Positions 21,060-32,881 are shown, numbered from the stretch's first letter. The stretch: 64,000 bases of DNA from Elephas maximus indicus (GCF_024166365.1 NC_064827.1:54836635-54900634), one strand, 5' to 3'. Numbers and translations are program-made. The notes: generated from the letters alone by a model not told the origin.

Positions 21060-21846
21060 GTCACAGGAAAGGGGAAAAAAAAAAAAAAAGCACCATAAGC
21101 TAGAGAGACCTCTGGGCCTTGTCAATACCTAAGTTTTCCAGGTAATCTGCAGATAGAATTATAAGAATGAGGGCTTCCCTTCCTTTCTGCCTTTTCCCCT
21201 CCCCTTTTCCCTTCATTCTGCTACCTTTTTGTTGGCCCACAGTGCAGAAGAGCGTAATGAAAGCTCTTCATGTCCATCTTCTCAGTGCCTGCCTGGAAAC
21301 AGAGTAGAGCTACAGATGGTATGTATTTTGTTCAAAGTGTGACCAGGAGGGTACAGACATGACACCTGCTTCTGACTGGAGAGCAGGAGTGAGGGAGTTC
21401 TGAGGGCAGTGGGTAAGTGCTGAAAAGAAAACAGTGAAAGGATCAAGAATGTTGGTGGGATAAAAAGAAAATTCCAGGCTAGTCACATGCTTTGGTTCAG
21501 TTCAACATTTATTGACCAGTATGTTATTCAGCAAGTACTGGGTTGAACAAACAATGAGCATCTTTCTCTTTAGAAGTATGCAGCTATTAAGAGTGACAAA
21601 CATAAGCATGACAATTTAATGAAGAGAGGTGAAGGGCACCTAAATCTCTGTTTCTTAAAGAACAAAAAGTTATACTGGTTTATAGGGCATACTCATAATA
21701 TCTTGGTTGATTCTAAACTAATTTTTAAGAGGTAGAAATACAAAAGTGCTCTAGAGGAACATAGACATTATTTTTGAAGTATGATTTGTGTCTATGATTA
21801 AGTGCTGAGAATGGTGCTCAGTAAACTTCAGGGTAAGTTTATTGTA
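21060..21846. other. Intron sequence with no recognised element
   Basis: Starts with an A run at 21074-21089. The rest is ordinary AT-rich intron. Confidence 0.4.
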
Positions 21847-21856
21847 TCTGTAGGCA

Positions 21857-22069
21857 TGATAAACCAAAAAACCCAGCTGCTGTTGAGTTGATTCTGATTC
21901 ATGGCAACCCTGTGTCTGTCAGAGAACTGTGCTCCAGAGGGTTTACATTGGCTGATTTTTTTGGAAGCAGATTGCCAGGCCTTTCTTCCAATGCACCGCT
22001 GGGTGGATTTCAACCTCTAACCTCCGGGTGAGCAGCCAAGTGTATTAACCGTTTGCACCACCCAGCGAC
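21857..22069 (-). mobile_element. AfroSINE, long form, with perfect TSD
   Basis: The antisense long form contains gctgttgagttgattctgat, ttggaagcagattgccaggc, tttcaacctctaacctccgg and gagcagccaagtgtattaac. The perfect 10-bp repeat tctgtaggca at 21847-21856 and 22070-22079 defines a 213-bp insertion. The middle block resembles the RTE 5' region. Confidence 0.9.
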
Positions 22070-22079
22070 TCTGTAGGCA

Positions 22080-22985
22080 CAGTAGTCTTTTTTATTACAC
22101 AGAATGAAGGTAAATACTATCCTTGAGTAGAAAATAACAAAGCTTCAGATGCCTATAGACATGTTGCAGTGACTCTTGTGGCAATCCTGTGGAAGAGATG
22201 GTTGCTGCAATATGTTTAATATTTTTATTTTCATGTTGAAATGACCAGCATTTGAGCTAAGAGTCTAGAAACTTTATTTGAACTGCAACAATTCAGAAGT
22301 ATTTTCATTGACTACTAACCGCTATAGACTCTTTTGCTGGTCTTAGGCATTCACTGACAGAGTCATGGACTTCTACTCTTTTTCATCTTCCCAATAAACT
22401 CACGTGTCATGGTCCCAGACTCTCAGATAGGTATGACGACCTATTTCATGCCCCATGGCCACCACACCACGGGGCCCAGGGAGGTTTCAGGGACACCTGA
22501 TTGCTCGTTTAGTTTCTTAACAGTACATCAGACCACCTTTGTTTCTCTTCCAGCTTTCTCCCATTAAGGCATACATTTTTCTCTCCTCTTTATTTATACC
22601 TCATATGCTTCCAAAAACATTTTAGGTGATTTGTAATCAAATATAAATGTATCTAAGACTTAAAATGTAAAGTCTAAAAACCTAAAAGGAGGTGATGGTA
22701 GAAGAAAAAAGTAGCACAAATACACTAAATGCTAAGCTTATTCACCGGCCAGTGTTTCTAATCCTACTTGAGAATGGTAAAATTTCAAAGGAAATTATTG
22801 CATGGGATCCTTTCACAGACTCCTATACCTGGCATGGACTTAAGAGGTCTATAGTGCAATCCACCAAAGTAGCCATAAATATATTTTCTGTCATGTCCAC
22901 TAAGTGTATATTGTTCAGGCTCTGCTTAAACACCTCTAGCAACAGAAAATTTACTGCTTCCTGAGATAATTCAACTTTCAGGCAT
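22080..22985. other. Intron sequence with no clear element
   Basis: A weak CR1/L3-like end (cttaaacacctctagcaaca) lies near 22926-22945. Nothing else is recognisable. The 90-codon frame at 22692-22964 has no family signature. Confidence 0.35.
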
Positions 22986-23440
22986 TGTGATGTTTGATTT
23001 TATGTGTCAACTTGGTTAGGCAATGGTGCTCAGCTTTTTGGTCTAACGTTAGTCTAAATGCTGTTATGAAGTAGTTACATGTGATTACATCGGTTGGTCT
23101 TAAGAAAAGTATATTATCTTCCATTATGAGGGTGGGCCTCATCTGATCAGTTGAAGGCGGTAAGAGCAAAGAGAAAGTTTTCCCTAGGGGAGTGTTCTGC
23201 CTCCAGACTATAAGTAGACATCTTTCCAGAACTCCTACACTTATGTCGTCACCTGACTATGGATTTGGGACACAAGGCTGTCAGAATCTGCAGTCTTTCT
23301 CTGACCTACAGATTTTGTACTTCATAGTCTCCACAATCACATGAGCCAGCTCCTTAAAATAAATCTCTCTCTTCCTCTGTCTGTGTTTGTGTATCTATCC
23401 CTTACTGGTTCTCTTTCTCTAGAGAACCCTGACTTATACA
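22986..23440 (+). mobile_element. LTR-like element (TG...CA, with AATAAA)
   Basis: About 455 bp running from tgtgatgtttgattttatgt to ccctgacttataca. It has gtgtcaacttggttaggcaa near the start, agggtgggcctcatctgatc in the middle, and a polyadenylation signal AATAAA at 23358-23363. The TG/CA ends and the poly(A) signal suggest a solitary LTR of an ERVL/MaLR-like family. I could not see a matching TSD, so the class is tentative. Confidence 0.5.
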
Positions 23441-23688
23441 CAGTTATTAGAAATTTCTTCTTTTTGCACAGCTTAGCTCTGTGTCCATGTAACTTTATTA
23501 TTGGACCTGGTTCTGCCCCCATTAGCCAGATAGAAGAAAAGCTGCAATCAGCCTTTAACGTGCTCCATGTTGTGTGTGTGTGTTTTAAACTTAAAAACCC
23601 TTCATTTATACGATCATTTCTAAATGACGTGATTCCAGATCCTTTACTATTCTGGGCCCCTCTTTTTCTTCTTTCTCTCTCTCTCTTT

Positions 23689-24165
23689 TTTTTTGAATAT
23701 TTTATTATGTTTTAGGTGAAAGTTTACACAGCAAAATAGATTCTCATTCAACAATTCATACACAAATTGTTTTGTGACATTGGTTACAATTCCTGCACTT
23801 TGCCAGCACTCTCACTATTTCCACCCTGCTGCCCCATTTCCATCTATCCAATTTTCCTGCCCCTCCTTCCTTCGTGTCTTTGCTTTTGGGTAAATGTTTA
23901 CCATTTGGCCTTGTATAGTTGTTCAAAGGAGTACATTTCTCACAGATATTATTGTTTATTTTAAAGGCCAGTCTATTATTTGGCTGAAAGGTGACCTCCA
24001 GGAGTAGCTTCAGTTCCAGGTTAAGAGGGTATCTTAGGGTGATAGTCTCAAGGGTTCCTCCAGCCTCTACTAGTCCAGTGGGTCTGGTCTTTTTTATGAA
24101 TTTGAGTTTTGTTCAACATTTTCCTCTCATTCTACCCAGGACCTTCTATTGTGTCCCAGGTTTTT
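23689..24165 (-). mobile_element. Afrotherian L1 3' end, 5'-truncated
   Basis: After a T run the text reads taggtgaaagtttacacagc, then ttttgtgacattggttacaa, then gtctttgcttttgggtaaat, then tggctgaaaggtgacctcca. I recognise this as elephant-type L1 3'UTR in antisense. It is a different subfamily from the copy at 52928-53812. Confidence 0.7.
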
Positions 24166-24399
24166 TCTTCTTTCTTATACTTTGATTATTTTGAATTTAA
24201 TTATTATCAAAGCTATACATGTACATATAGAGTCAGACACCTCCCCCCATTTTCTGCTGCCCTAGAGCCATTACTTTCAAATCTTTGAAATGATTCTTAG
24301 GTTTTTTTTCACTCTGCATTTCTAACATGCTTATATTGCTACCTCCTAATTCTTCAGTTTTGACATTATCTTTGGCTCTCACTATGGAAGATAAGAAGG

Positions 24400-25114
24400 G
24401 GGCGCAGTGGTTAAGCTCTTGGCTGCTACCTGAAAGGTCGCTGGTTTGAAGAAAACAAAAATCCTCACACTGGACCAATAAGCAACATCATGATAAATGG
24501 AGAAAAGATTGACGTTGTCAGGGATTTCATTTTACTTGGATCTGCAATCAATGCCCATGGAAGCAACAATTAAGGAATCAAACCAGATATTTCATTGGGC
24601 AGATCTGCAAAAGGCCTTTTTAAAGTGTTCAAAAGCAAAGATGTCACTTTGGGGATTAAGGTACACCTGACCCAAGCCATGGTATTTTCAGTCACCTCAT
24701 AGGCATGGAAAAGGTGGACAGTGAATAAGGAAGACCAAAGAAGAAGTGATGCCATTGAATTATGGAGTGCCGGAGAATATTGAACATACCATGGACTGCT
24801 AGAAGAATGAACAAGTCGGTCTTGGGAGGAGTACAGCCAAAGTACTCCTTAGAAGCAAGGATGGCAAGACTTCATCTCACGTACTTTGGACATGTTATCA
24901 GGAGAGACCAGTCCCAGGAGAAGGGCATCAGGCTTGGAAAAGTAGAGGATCAGCAAAAAAAGAGAAAGACTCAACGAGGTGGGTTAACACAGCGGCTGCA
25001 ACAATGGAGTCAAGCATAACAACAATTGTGAGGGTGACACAGAACTGGACAGTGTTTAGTTCACTATGAGTCCGAGCCAACTTGACAACACCTAACAACA
25101 ACAACAACAACATA
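24400..25114 (+). mobile_element. Chimeric retrocopy: AfroSINE head fused to RTE 3' half
   Basis: An AfroSINE head (ggcgcagtggttaagctctt ... ggtcgctggtttgaa, to about 24450) passes directly into RTE coding sequence (gaaaacaaaaatcctcacac) and continues to the RTE 3' end and (AAC)n tail at about 25111. Direct repeats gaagataagaagg (24387-24399) and gaagataaaagga (25115-25127) flank the whole unit, so it probably inserted as one molecule. RTE motifs such as LTYFGHVIRRD are readable in broken frames. Confidence 0.82.
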
Positions 25115-25127
25115 GAAGATAAAAGGA

Positions 25128-25301
25128 GGTGTGGCAGCATGGGTGGTTCAGTGCTCGACTGCTAACTGAAAAGTCTATGGTTTGAATCTGTAAAGATCTA
25201 TAGCCTTGGAAACCCTATAGGGCAGTTCTACTCTGTCCTGTAGGATCACTGTGAGTTGGCATTGATTTGAAGGTGACAGATTTGGGTTTTTTTGTTTGTA
25301 C
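25128..25301 (+). mobile_element. AfroSINE inserted next to the chimera
   Basis: Diverged short form: gggtggttcagtgctcgact, cttggaaaccctatagggca, actgtgagttggcattgatt. A third copy of the target motif (agaagatgaaaat at 25302-25314) follows it, so the same site was used twice. Confidence 0.85.
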
Positions 25302-25784
25302 AGAAGATGAAAATTGAACTCTTCCACCACTATCCTTTGTCCCTGCCACATACACAGACTTCCTGTCTCCCTTACCTTCCTGCTGTAGATGTATCATAAT
25401 TTTGGTTGGATCAGCATTCATCTTTACCATATGACTATGTAATTGCTCTTCACAGCTGAATCATGTGGTATTCCATCATTCCTGTGCAATCTTTTGTTGT
25501 CTTTGGAGATGATAGCTGTCTTGTTTTGCTGTTTACCTGGTTTTGTATATGCTTATGACCAACTGACCTCTAAACACTCACCTAGTTGTGTGACCCTCCT
25601 CTGAGTAAACTCAGATACCTTAGATAATCTTTCAGTTTCAACTCCCTGAGGAAATCTTTCACATAACTCCAATCTGGGCAGGCCATTCTTTAGGTGTGCT
25701 GCAAAGCTATCAGATTAAGATCTCCCTTCATATCATACTAAGGATTCCTTTAGTCTTTCTTGAGTTGGATCCCAATCACTTGGA

Positions 25785-26450
25785 TCCCATGTGCTTTTTT
25801 GAAGTTTACTTTTTATTTATATACAGTAAACTTCAGTTTTTTGTTGTACGGTTTTATGAGCTTTGATGCGTGGAGTCATGGAACTATCACCACCATCAAA
25901 ATACAGAACAGTTCTCTTCCTTCTAAAAATTCTCTCCTGCTGCCCCTTTGTAGTCAGATCTTCTCCCCATGTCTCCCTCATCCCTGAAAACCACTGATCT
26001 ATTCTCCCATCCTTTTGGTTTTGCCTTTTCCAGAATGTCTTGTAAGTGGAATCATATAGTAAGTAGCCTTTGAGTCTGAATTCTTTCCCTCAGCATAATG
26101 CATTTGAGATTCATCCATGTCATTGCACGTGTGAGTAGTTTGTTTCTTTTTATGCTAAGTAGCATTCCACTGGACGAATATATCATAGTTTATCTCTTGA
26201 CCAGTGGAAGAACATTTGGGTTGTTTCCAGTTTGGGGTGATTATTATAAAGTTGCTATAAACATTCACATTGCAAGTTTTTGTGTGAACATAAGTTTTCG
26301 TTTCTCTTGGGTAACTACCTAGGAGTGGAATTGCTGGGTCATATGTTAAGTGAATATTTATAAGAAACTGTCAAATTGTTTTCCAAAGTGCCTGTACCAT
26401 TTTGCATTCCCATAAGCAATGTATGAGAGTTCCAATTGCTCCATATATTT
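25785..26450 (-). mobile_element. L1M-type 3' end
   Basis: A long antisense L1 3' stretch includes agtaagtagcctttgagtct, attcatccatgtcattgcac, acatttgggttgtttccagt, aggagtggaattgctgggtc and ttttccaaagtgcctgtacc. These are standard mammalian L1M 3' landmarks, in order. Confidence 0.85.
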
Positions 26451-26589
26451 GTTCTCCGTTTATTTCCTCTGTCCTCTCATCAATGCTTTGTTTTTTCTTA
26501 ATTTTTCTTTCTTTCTTGGTTTACTCCTTTGATTTGCTAGAGTGCTTCCTTCATAGCTTCCTGAGAAAGGGTGCAGAGGAGGTATAGTT

Positions 26590-27540
26590 TTTGAGACCTT
26601 GCATGTTTTTATTCTTCCCTCTTGCATATTTAATATTTGGCTGAGTGTATAATTCTAGGTTGGAAATTATTTTCCTTTAAATTTTAAATGTGTTGTTCTG
26701 TTTGTCTTGTAGCTTCTAGGGTGGCTGTTGAAGTCTGCTGTCATTTCTGATTCTTGGTTATCTGTATTAAACTTGTTTCATTCTCTCTGGAACCTTTTGG
26801 GATCTTCCTTGTAATCCGTGCTCTGACATTTTAGTGATGTATTTGTGTGCATTTGTTCTCTATTATGCTGGGCACTGTGTGGGCTCTTCCAGTCTGGAGA
26901 TTTGTATTTGCAATTGGGAATTTTTTTTTCCTGAATTATTTCTTGGATTCCTACTCCTTTTTTTTTTTTTAGGTTATTGTTGTTCTTTAATTTTCTTGTT
27001 TTTTTACTTTTGTTTTCACTCCATATTCTGTTGGACTTCCTTACTTTATCTTTAAGTATTTTGTGTTTTTATCGTTGCTGTGATTTCTTAATTTCCTAGG
27101 TTTGTTATTGCTGTCAGAAACCCTGGTGGTGTAGTGGTTAAGTGCTACAGCTGCTAACCAAAGGGTCGGCAGTTCGAATCCACCAGGCACTCCTTGGAAA
27201 CTCTGTGGGGGAGCTCTCCCCTGTCCTATAGGGTTGCTATGGGTCGGAATCGACTCGACGGCACTGGGTTTGGTTTTTGGTTTTTGGTGGTTGTTGCTGT
27301 CTTCGAAAGTTTTTTTTTTTTACATCTTCTGTTCTTACCTTTAAGTCACGTGTCTCTCTTTCATCTCTTGCTTTCTAGTTTCCAAATATTTTGAATACTT
27401 TTACTATAATTTTAGTGGAGTTTAGTGGAGTATTTCCTTTTTCTTTCAGTTTTATATTATCTGATAATTTGGTCAACAAGTCATTTATGTCTTCATATAG
27501 TTTATTGATAAAATAGTTTTTCATTTCTTTTTAGGACCTC
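26590..27540 (-). mobile_element. Ancient L1-like remnant, interrupted by an AfroSINE
   Basis: T-rich text with gtataattctaggttggaaa, tgaagtctgctgtcatttct and ttatttcttggattcctact resembles old L1 antisense sequence. A related stretch lies at 56190-56850. The AfroSINE at 27116-27289 splits it. Confidence 0.5.
27116..27289 (+). mobile_element. AfroSINE, short form, with TSD
   Basis: Near-complete copy: gaaaccctggtggtgtagtg through gaatcgactcgacggcactg. The 12-bp repeats gttattgctgtc (27104-27115) and gttgttgctgtc (27290-27301) differ at one base. Confidence 0.95.
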
Positions 27541-27553
27541 TTTTGGTAGTCAC

Positions 27554-27709
27554 GGAAACTCTGGTGGCATACTGGTTAAGTGCTACGGCTGCTAACCAAA
27601 AGGTCCACAGTTCGAATCCACCAGGTGCTACTTGGAAACTATGGGGCAGTTCTACTCTGTCCTGTAGGGTTGCTATGAGTCAGAACTGACTTGACGGCAA
27701 CAGGTTTTA
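27554..27709 (+). mobile_element. AfroSINE, short form, with perfect TSD
   Basis: Complete short form. ggtagtcac at 27545-27553 is repeated exactly at 27710-27718. Confidence 0.95.
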
Positions 27710-27719
27710 GGTAGTCACA

Positions 27720-28464
27720 GATGCATAATGAACTTTTTTCTGAAGAAAAAATAAATTTTTCTAGTAATTCCAAATATACTTGACCCTTACTTTAGTTCTT
27801 ATTTCCCCATCTTATCCTCAGAGATATTATTAGAGATGAGAACAAATCTTAATAAAATTCAGCTATAGCATGTGCTTCCCAATCTCCCATTCTCCTAACT
27901 CTAGACATGACATTAGCCAGGAATGGTCTACTCAGGTTCACGTGCTGGCTCTACTGTTCACCCCATCCTTTTTTAAGTGCCCACAAACCCTCCCTTTGAT
28001 ATTCTTTTACAGAATTTTACCCAGAGTTGAAGCTATGGTCAATTGTAAAGTTTGTGGCATTTGCTTTCTTACCCTTTTTAAAAAAGAATGCTGGCATGTC
28101 GTGCTCCTCTTGTTCTCTGCCATTATTCAAAGCTTACTGACAGCTGCTCAGAAGTCTCATTTTCACAAGTACCTTGGTGCTTGGGCACCAGACTTGTCTG
28201 GACCACCAAAGTGTGAACTCTTTTACTAGGAGATAGGAAAGGCAATGTTGCCAGCGTACTGCATTAGTTTACCATGTGGAAGACAATAAATAGTTGAGTA
28301 AGCTTGTTTATTTGAAACACCTGGAGGTTGTTTCTTAATTCCCGCACCTAGTCACCTATTAGGGCTTCAGTGCTTACAGACCAAGGTTGAGTCTTACCCA
28401 ACTAAATTTTGGTGATACCTGTAAGGTTGTACTTGTGTACTCGGCTTAAAGTGTCAAGATTTAT
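27720..28464. other. Intron sequence with no recognised element
   Basis: No repeat core or exon recognised. The 119-codon frame at 27870-28229 has no domain I know. Confidence 0.4.
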
Positions 28465-28610
28465 TGAAAAAAATCTTTACAGAGTACCTGCCGATGTTCA
28501 TCGTACAGTGCTGGACATTGGGGATATAGCATGAACAAGGTAGCTCCTGCTCCCACGGAGCTCACCATCCAATGGGGAGGAAAGAATTAAACAGGTGGTA
28601 ACAGTGAAGT
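28465..28610 (-). mobile_element. L2 3' end, antisense
   Basis: ttacagagtacctgccgatg, tgctggacattggggatata, gcatgaacaaggtagctcct and acggagctcaccatccaatg follow the inverse L2 3' order closely. Confidence 0.75.
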
Positions 28611-28639
28611 TTTGGGTATTACCCATCCTCTGCCCATGT

Positions 28640-29140
28640 TGTATTGACATTGGAGGTCATGTATATGATATTACCCTTTCCCCCCAAATTTTCTCCTAAG
28701 ACTGCCTCCATTCTTTCTTTGTATATCAGTATGTACCAACCTTATTGCCACCACTGTAGTCCAAGTCGTCATTGTCTCCTGATTAGTTTCCTGCAGCCAC
28801 CTGTATCCCTTTCTTCACACTGGGCCTGAGTGATCAAAAAAGTAAATCAGATGCCATCTCTTCTGTGTTTAAAGTCTCCCAGTGACTTCTGTCACACTTA
28901 AATATAACATCCAGGTTTCCTCTCTGCCCTCATCTGGCTCCGCCTACCTTTTCATCTCTGCCCTTACCATTCTTCTCATTCATCATGTTCTGGCTGTGTT
29001 CCCTGTTCTTAAACATGAGGAGATCTTTGCTGTTTCAAGGCCTTTCTCTTCTCTCTGCCTGGCTCTACTCTCAGATCTTTCAGGCTTGCCCTCTCAGTTC
29101 TAAAATAGCCCCTTTTTTGTTAGGCCCTGATCACCACCTG
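28640..29140 (+). mobile_element. L2 remnant, sense
   Basis: Order of agatgccatctcttctgtgt, aaagtctcccagtgacttct, tcatctggctccgcctacct, tcatgttctggctgtgttcc and ttcaaggcctttctcttctc matches the L2 interior upstream of the 3' end. Confidence 0.6.
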
Positions 29141-29148
29141 AAATTGTA

Positions 29149-29885
29149 GTCAGTCCTCTATTCACTGGTTCTGTATCCGTGGATTCAACCAACTGCAGTT
29201 GGAAAATATTTGGAAAAAAAAAAAGGAAAACTTGAATTTACTGCACACCAAGCACTATATTGAACCCACATGAATGAAATGATGTGTAGGCATACCCTCC
29301 TGTAGCCTCCTACCATTTTACAGATCTCAGTGTCTCTCCAGCATTTGTTGTTTGAGCATTTTTCACCTCATGTCTTGTTCCTTTGCTACATGTGTTGTGT
29401 GAACCCTTTGTTTCTGAAAAAATGGCTCCTAAAAAAAGTAATTGAGTAGTCAAAGCAATCCCTCAAAGGCTAAACGTGAGGGAATTGGAGAGAGTGAGAG
29501 GAAGGAGTTTAAGGCTGGCAAGGGATGGTGGGCTAGCTCTGTAAAACAGCACAGCCTCAGAAACTTCAGGATCATGGGAGAATCAGCACTTGCTGATCCC
29601 CAGGCAGCATCAGCTTTCCCAGAACAGCTCCAGAAACTCAAGAGAAAAGTGTCCTTCCAGAGCAAGTCTTCAGTTGTGATGATACAAGTATTTGTTTAGC
29701 ATTTCCGTTGTATTAAAAATTAGGTATCATAAATAATTTAAAGATGATTTACAAGTATGTGGGAGGATGTGCGTAGGTTGTATGCAAATACTATGCCATT
29801 TTATGTAAGAGACTTGAGCATCCTTAGATTTAACTCTCCGTGGGGGTCCTGGCGCCAATCCCCCACAGATATCGAGGGACGACCG
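29149..29885 (+). mobile_element. Tigger (pogo/Tc1-mariner) DNA transposon with transposase relic
   Basis: Inverted ends gtcagtcctctattcactgg and its inverse ccacagatatcgagggacga, plus subterminal gtatccgtggattcaaccaa and tgtgcgtaggttgtatgcaa, define a Tigger-type element between TA dinucleotides at 29147-29148 and 29886-29887. Inside are a transposase start (MAPKKS at 29422, stopped after seven codons) and a conserved segment reading GKGWWASS ... MGESALADPQAASAFPE at about 29510-29620. This matches the helix-turn-helix end of Tigger transposases. Large internal deletion; inactive. Confidence 0.85.
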
Positions 29886-29887
29886 TA

Positions 29888-30020
29888 TTTATGGATTTTT
29901 ATTGACTTTCTGTCTCCATAAGCACAGGACTTTGCTGTTATATTCAGTGCATTGTCCCCAGTGTTGGAACAGTGCCTGGCACATAGGAGGTCAGTCAATG
30001 CTTGTTGAATGAATGATGCA
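29888..30020 (+). mobile_element. L2 3' end
   Basis: cataagcacaggactttgct, gtgttggaacagtgcctggc, acataggaggtcagtcaatg and cttgttgaatgaatgatgca. A clear, well-preserved L2 3' terminus. Confidence 0.8.
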
Positions 30021-30024
30021 TTAT

Positions 30025-31868
30025 AGTATGAGTTTACCTTGTTTCTTTCTACCCCTCTGTTTTTAGTTCAGAGTCCTTCTAATGAGATAGACCAATTTCT
30101 GGGCAAAAGCCCACATTTAATGAGGCTCTCTCTGCTAGACTTAAGTGCTAATCCTTGCAGCATCTTAAAATTGTACAAAAAACTAAATTCTATTCTTCGA
30201 TACTATCTGTATAACCAGTAGTTAACTTTCCACATGCTTCTTATTCCTGTTGGAATAACAGATGAAAAGACCAACTGTGGGTCTAAGTCCTTTGGTTTCA
30301 TAATTCTTAGATTTTTGCTGCTGGTTTTCTTGCTATCCCATAATCTTGACAGTTTTTCTCTCACCTCTTGGATTCCTCCTGTTGGACCTTTTTAAGCTTA
30401 TTTTCTGTATATCAGTGAATGGTGATTTTCTAGAAGGTTCTGACAAGTCCTTAGTCTCATAGCTTCTCTGTGGCAGATTTTTCATTTATTTCCTTCATAT
30501 ATGTTCCCTGGTATCATTTTTACTTTTTTTTTTTTTAAATCATTTCCCTTAATTTAAACTGTCTATGGGAAAGGCTTTGTGAAGGAAAGAAATGGAACTC
30601 TCGCCCTCGAGGAATGAATAACAACTTCAGTGAGACATCAGTAAAGGAACTCCAGCCTACAAAAACGGAACGAACGAAAGCATAGAAGCATAACATGCAT
30701 AATGTGTTTGACAGAAGTAGATTGGGATAACTGGAGTATATGTTTATCTGTAGTGTGGGATCTGGCCAGAAAGGGAGATTGACCCTAAATGCTGGGTTTA
30801 GGCTATTAGATATTCTGTGTTCTGGTTTCATAATATGTTGTACTACTAATGTAGGAATTATTTTGTTCTATTTTATATTATGTTAGTAGAAGGTGAGAGA
30901 CTTTTTTTTTTCTTCAACAGCACTTGATATTCGTAGCTTAAATTTTATAGGTGTTCCATGTTGAAGTGAATTGAATTCTGATAAGATCTTATTTTTCCAA
31001 GAATCTAAAAGGCCAGGCTTTTTCTATTGAATTAATCTGAAGTAGATACATAATAATTTTTACTGCATACCTTATGTGAATCTGCACTATGAATCTTCAT
31101 TTTTGTATCATCTTTGTATCTCTTGCATCACTTTTTCCGTTTATAGTATGTGATGACCACAACAAGCAGTGCTGGCACCACAGGGCCTGGGGGGTATTTA
31201 GCTTCTTTGATTGTCTCCTTTAGATCCCTATTTTTTTTTTATGACAACTAATATTTTTATAAACTTCATTGCAGTGTTGTGCAGAGACATCTCATGCACC
31301 CTCTGTCAGCCGAAGCTGCCTCTTGTATCTCTCATTGAAGAAAGTCTGAAGCTACCATTAAGAACAACCTTATCTGTTAGATATAACTAATGTATTTACA
31401 GATGAGAAAACCAATTCATAGAGCCTAAAGGTCTGGAGTTATTTCGTAAGCAAATGAACTGGATTTAGAACACAGGCCTTATATTACTTCCTTTTCTCTA
31501 TTTTTTAGGTACCGTATCCCAAAATTCCATTTAAGGTTGACGAATGGTCTACAGACCAATTGAAAACAATACATTGTTTGCAGCTTTGACCAGTACACAT
31601 GCTGAAAATGGGCCTTCCCCGCTGTTAAGGAATACAAGCAAATTCGAAGCCTCTGGCATCTCTTGTGACACATGTATGAAAATAAGTAATAAAAAGAAAA
31701 CCAAATGTTATTTTTAAAAGATAATTTAGTTCAATATGTTTAATTTTAAAATTTCTGTTCTGTACTTTTAATGGCAACATTGTAATTCTTAAAAGGGTAC
31801 TCTCCATTGGCATTAACTGTTGCCGTTAATGGATAATTTTGATTACGGTAACAGTAACCACAGTTTAT
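30025..31868. other. Intron sequence with no recognised element
   Basis: AT-rich with poly-T runs at about 30526 and 30901. The 98-codon frame at 30535-30831 (- strand) has no family features. Confidence 0.4.
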
Positions 31869-31880
31869 TTCTAGGACATA

Positions 31881-32041
31881 TGCCCAAACCCACTGCCGTT
31901 GAGTCGATTCCAACTCATAGTGACCCTATAGGACAGAGTAGAACTGCCCTGTAGAGTTTCCAAGGAGCGCCTGGCGGATTCAAACTGCCGACCTTTTGGT
32001 TAGCAGCCGTAGCACTTAACCACTACGCCACCAGGGTTTCC
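31881..32041 (-). mobile_element. AfroSINE, short form, with perfect TSD
   Basis: Well-preserved antisense copy ending gccaccagggtttc. Perfect 10-bp TSD ctaggacata at 31871-31880 and 32042-32051. Little divergence suggests it is one of the younger insertions. Confidence 0.96.
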
Positions 32042-32051
32042 CTAGGACATA

Positions 32052-32809
32052 GAGTTGATGAATTAGAGCGGGCCGTGTTATTCCTTATTGTCAACATAGT
32101 TACTATGGAGCAATTTCTTCAAAGGAGGTGAATTGCATTTTGCTTTTGTTAATGTTTGCCAGCTATGTTTTTCCTTTTTTGTTTTTCCAGTTCTGATTGA
32201 ACAGGTGCCCACTGATTTGAAAATCCATATGTAAACTCAGGATACTGGGCTCTTATTTCGTAGTGGTTAATTTATGTAAAATTGCAACTGAATGACTTTC
32301 ATTCAAGCAGTAGGAATCTCGAAGACATGAGTCCATCACTAGAAAATGCTATGCTGTGGGTGCATTGTCTGACTCTTTACTGGTAGTCACGGAGCAGCGA
32401 TCGCTCGTACCATTGTACGTATCAGTATCGTAGTTCATTAACCTGCTTAACGTTGCTCTAGAATTGTTTTTGTTTTTCTCAACAGTATGTGTCTGATTTT
32501 TTATTCTTAGTAATATTAATACTAACCTACTTTTTCTGGTTCTGATGCTCTTAAGAGATCAACAGCATTTTTAAGTCGTGAGGAACCCTCAGCCCAGTTT
32601 TGTTCTGCTTTTTATCCACACCCACACAGTCACATATTAATGAATACAATAGTTCTCTAAGTTTTTTCTCTGTGCGTACAAATGTGTTTCACAGTATTAC
32701 AAGAAAGGGTAGGGTTGAAGTACTGACACTGATGTTAGAGATAAAAATAGTGAGTAAAGTTAATAAAAAAAAAAAGTAAAGGATAAATCTATCAATATGA
32801 TTTTGCTTA
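32052..32809. other. Intron sequence with no recognised element
   Basis: No repeat core or exon was seen. Confidence 0.4.
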
Positions 32810-32819
32810 TCCTTATTAT

Positions 32820-32881
32820 GTTGTTAGGTGCCGTCAAGCCAGTTCCCACTCATAGCAACCCTGTGTACAATAAAACAAAAC
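32820..32881 (-). mobile_element. 62-bp RTE 3' tail insertion with TSD
   Basis: Only the last ~62 bases of an RTE are present (gttgttaggtgccgtcaagc ... aaccctgtgtacaataaaac). The perfect 10-bp repeat tccttattat at 32810-32819 and 32882-32891 shows it is a complete, extremely truncated insertion. Confidence 0.88.

Noticed and set aside
30535-30831. 98-codon frame on -
   Set aside because: Biased composition, no domain; consistent with chance in AT-rich intron.
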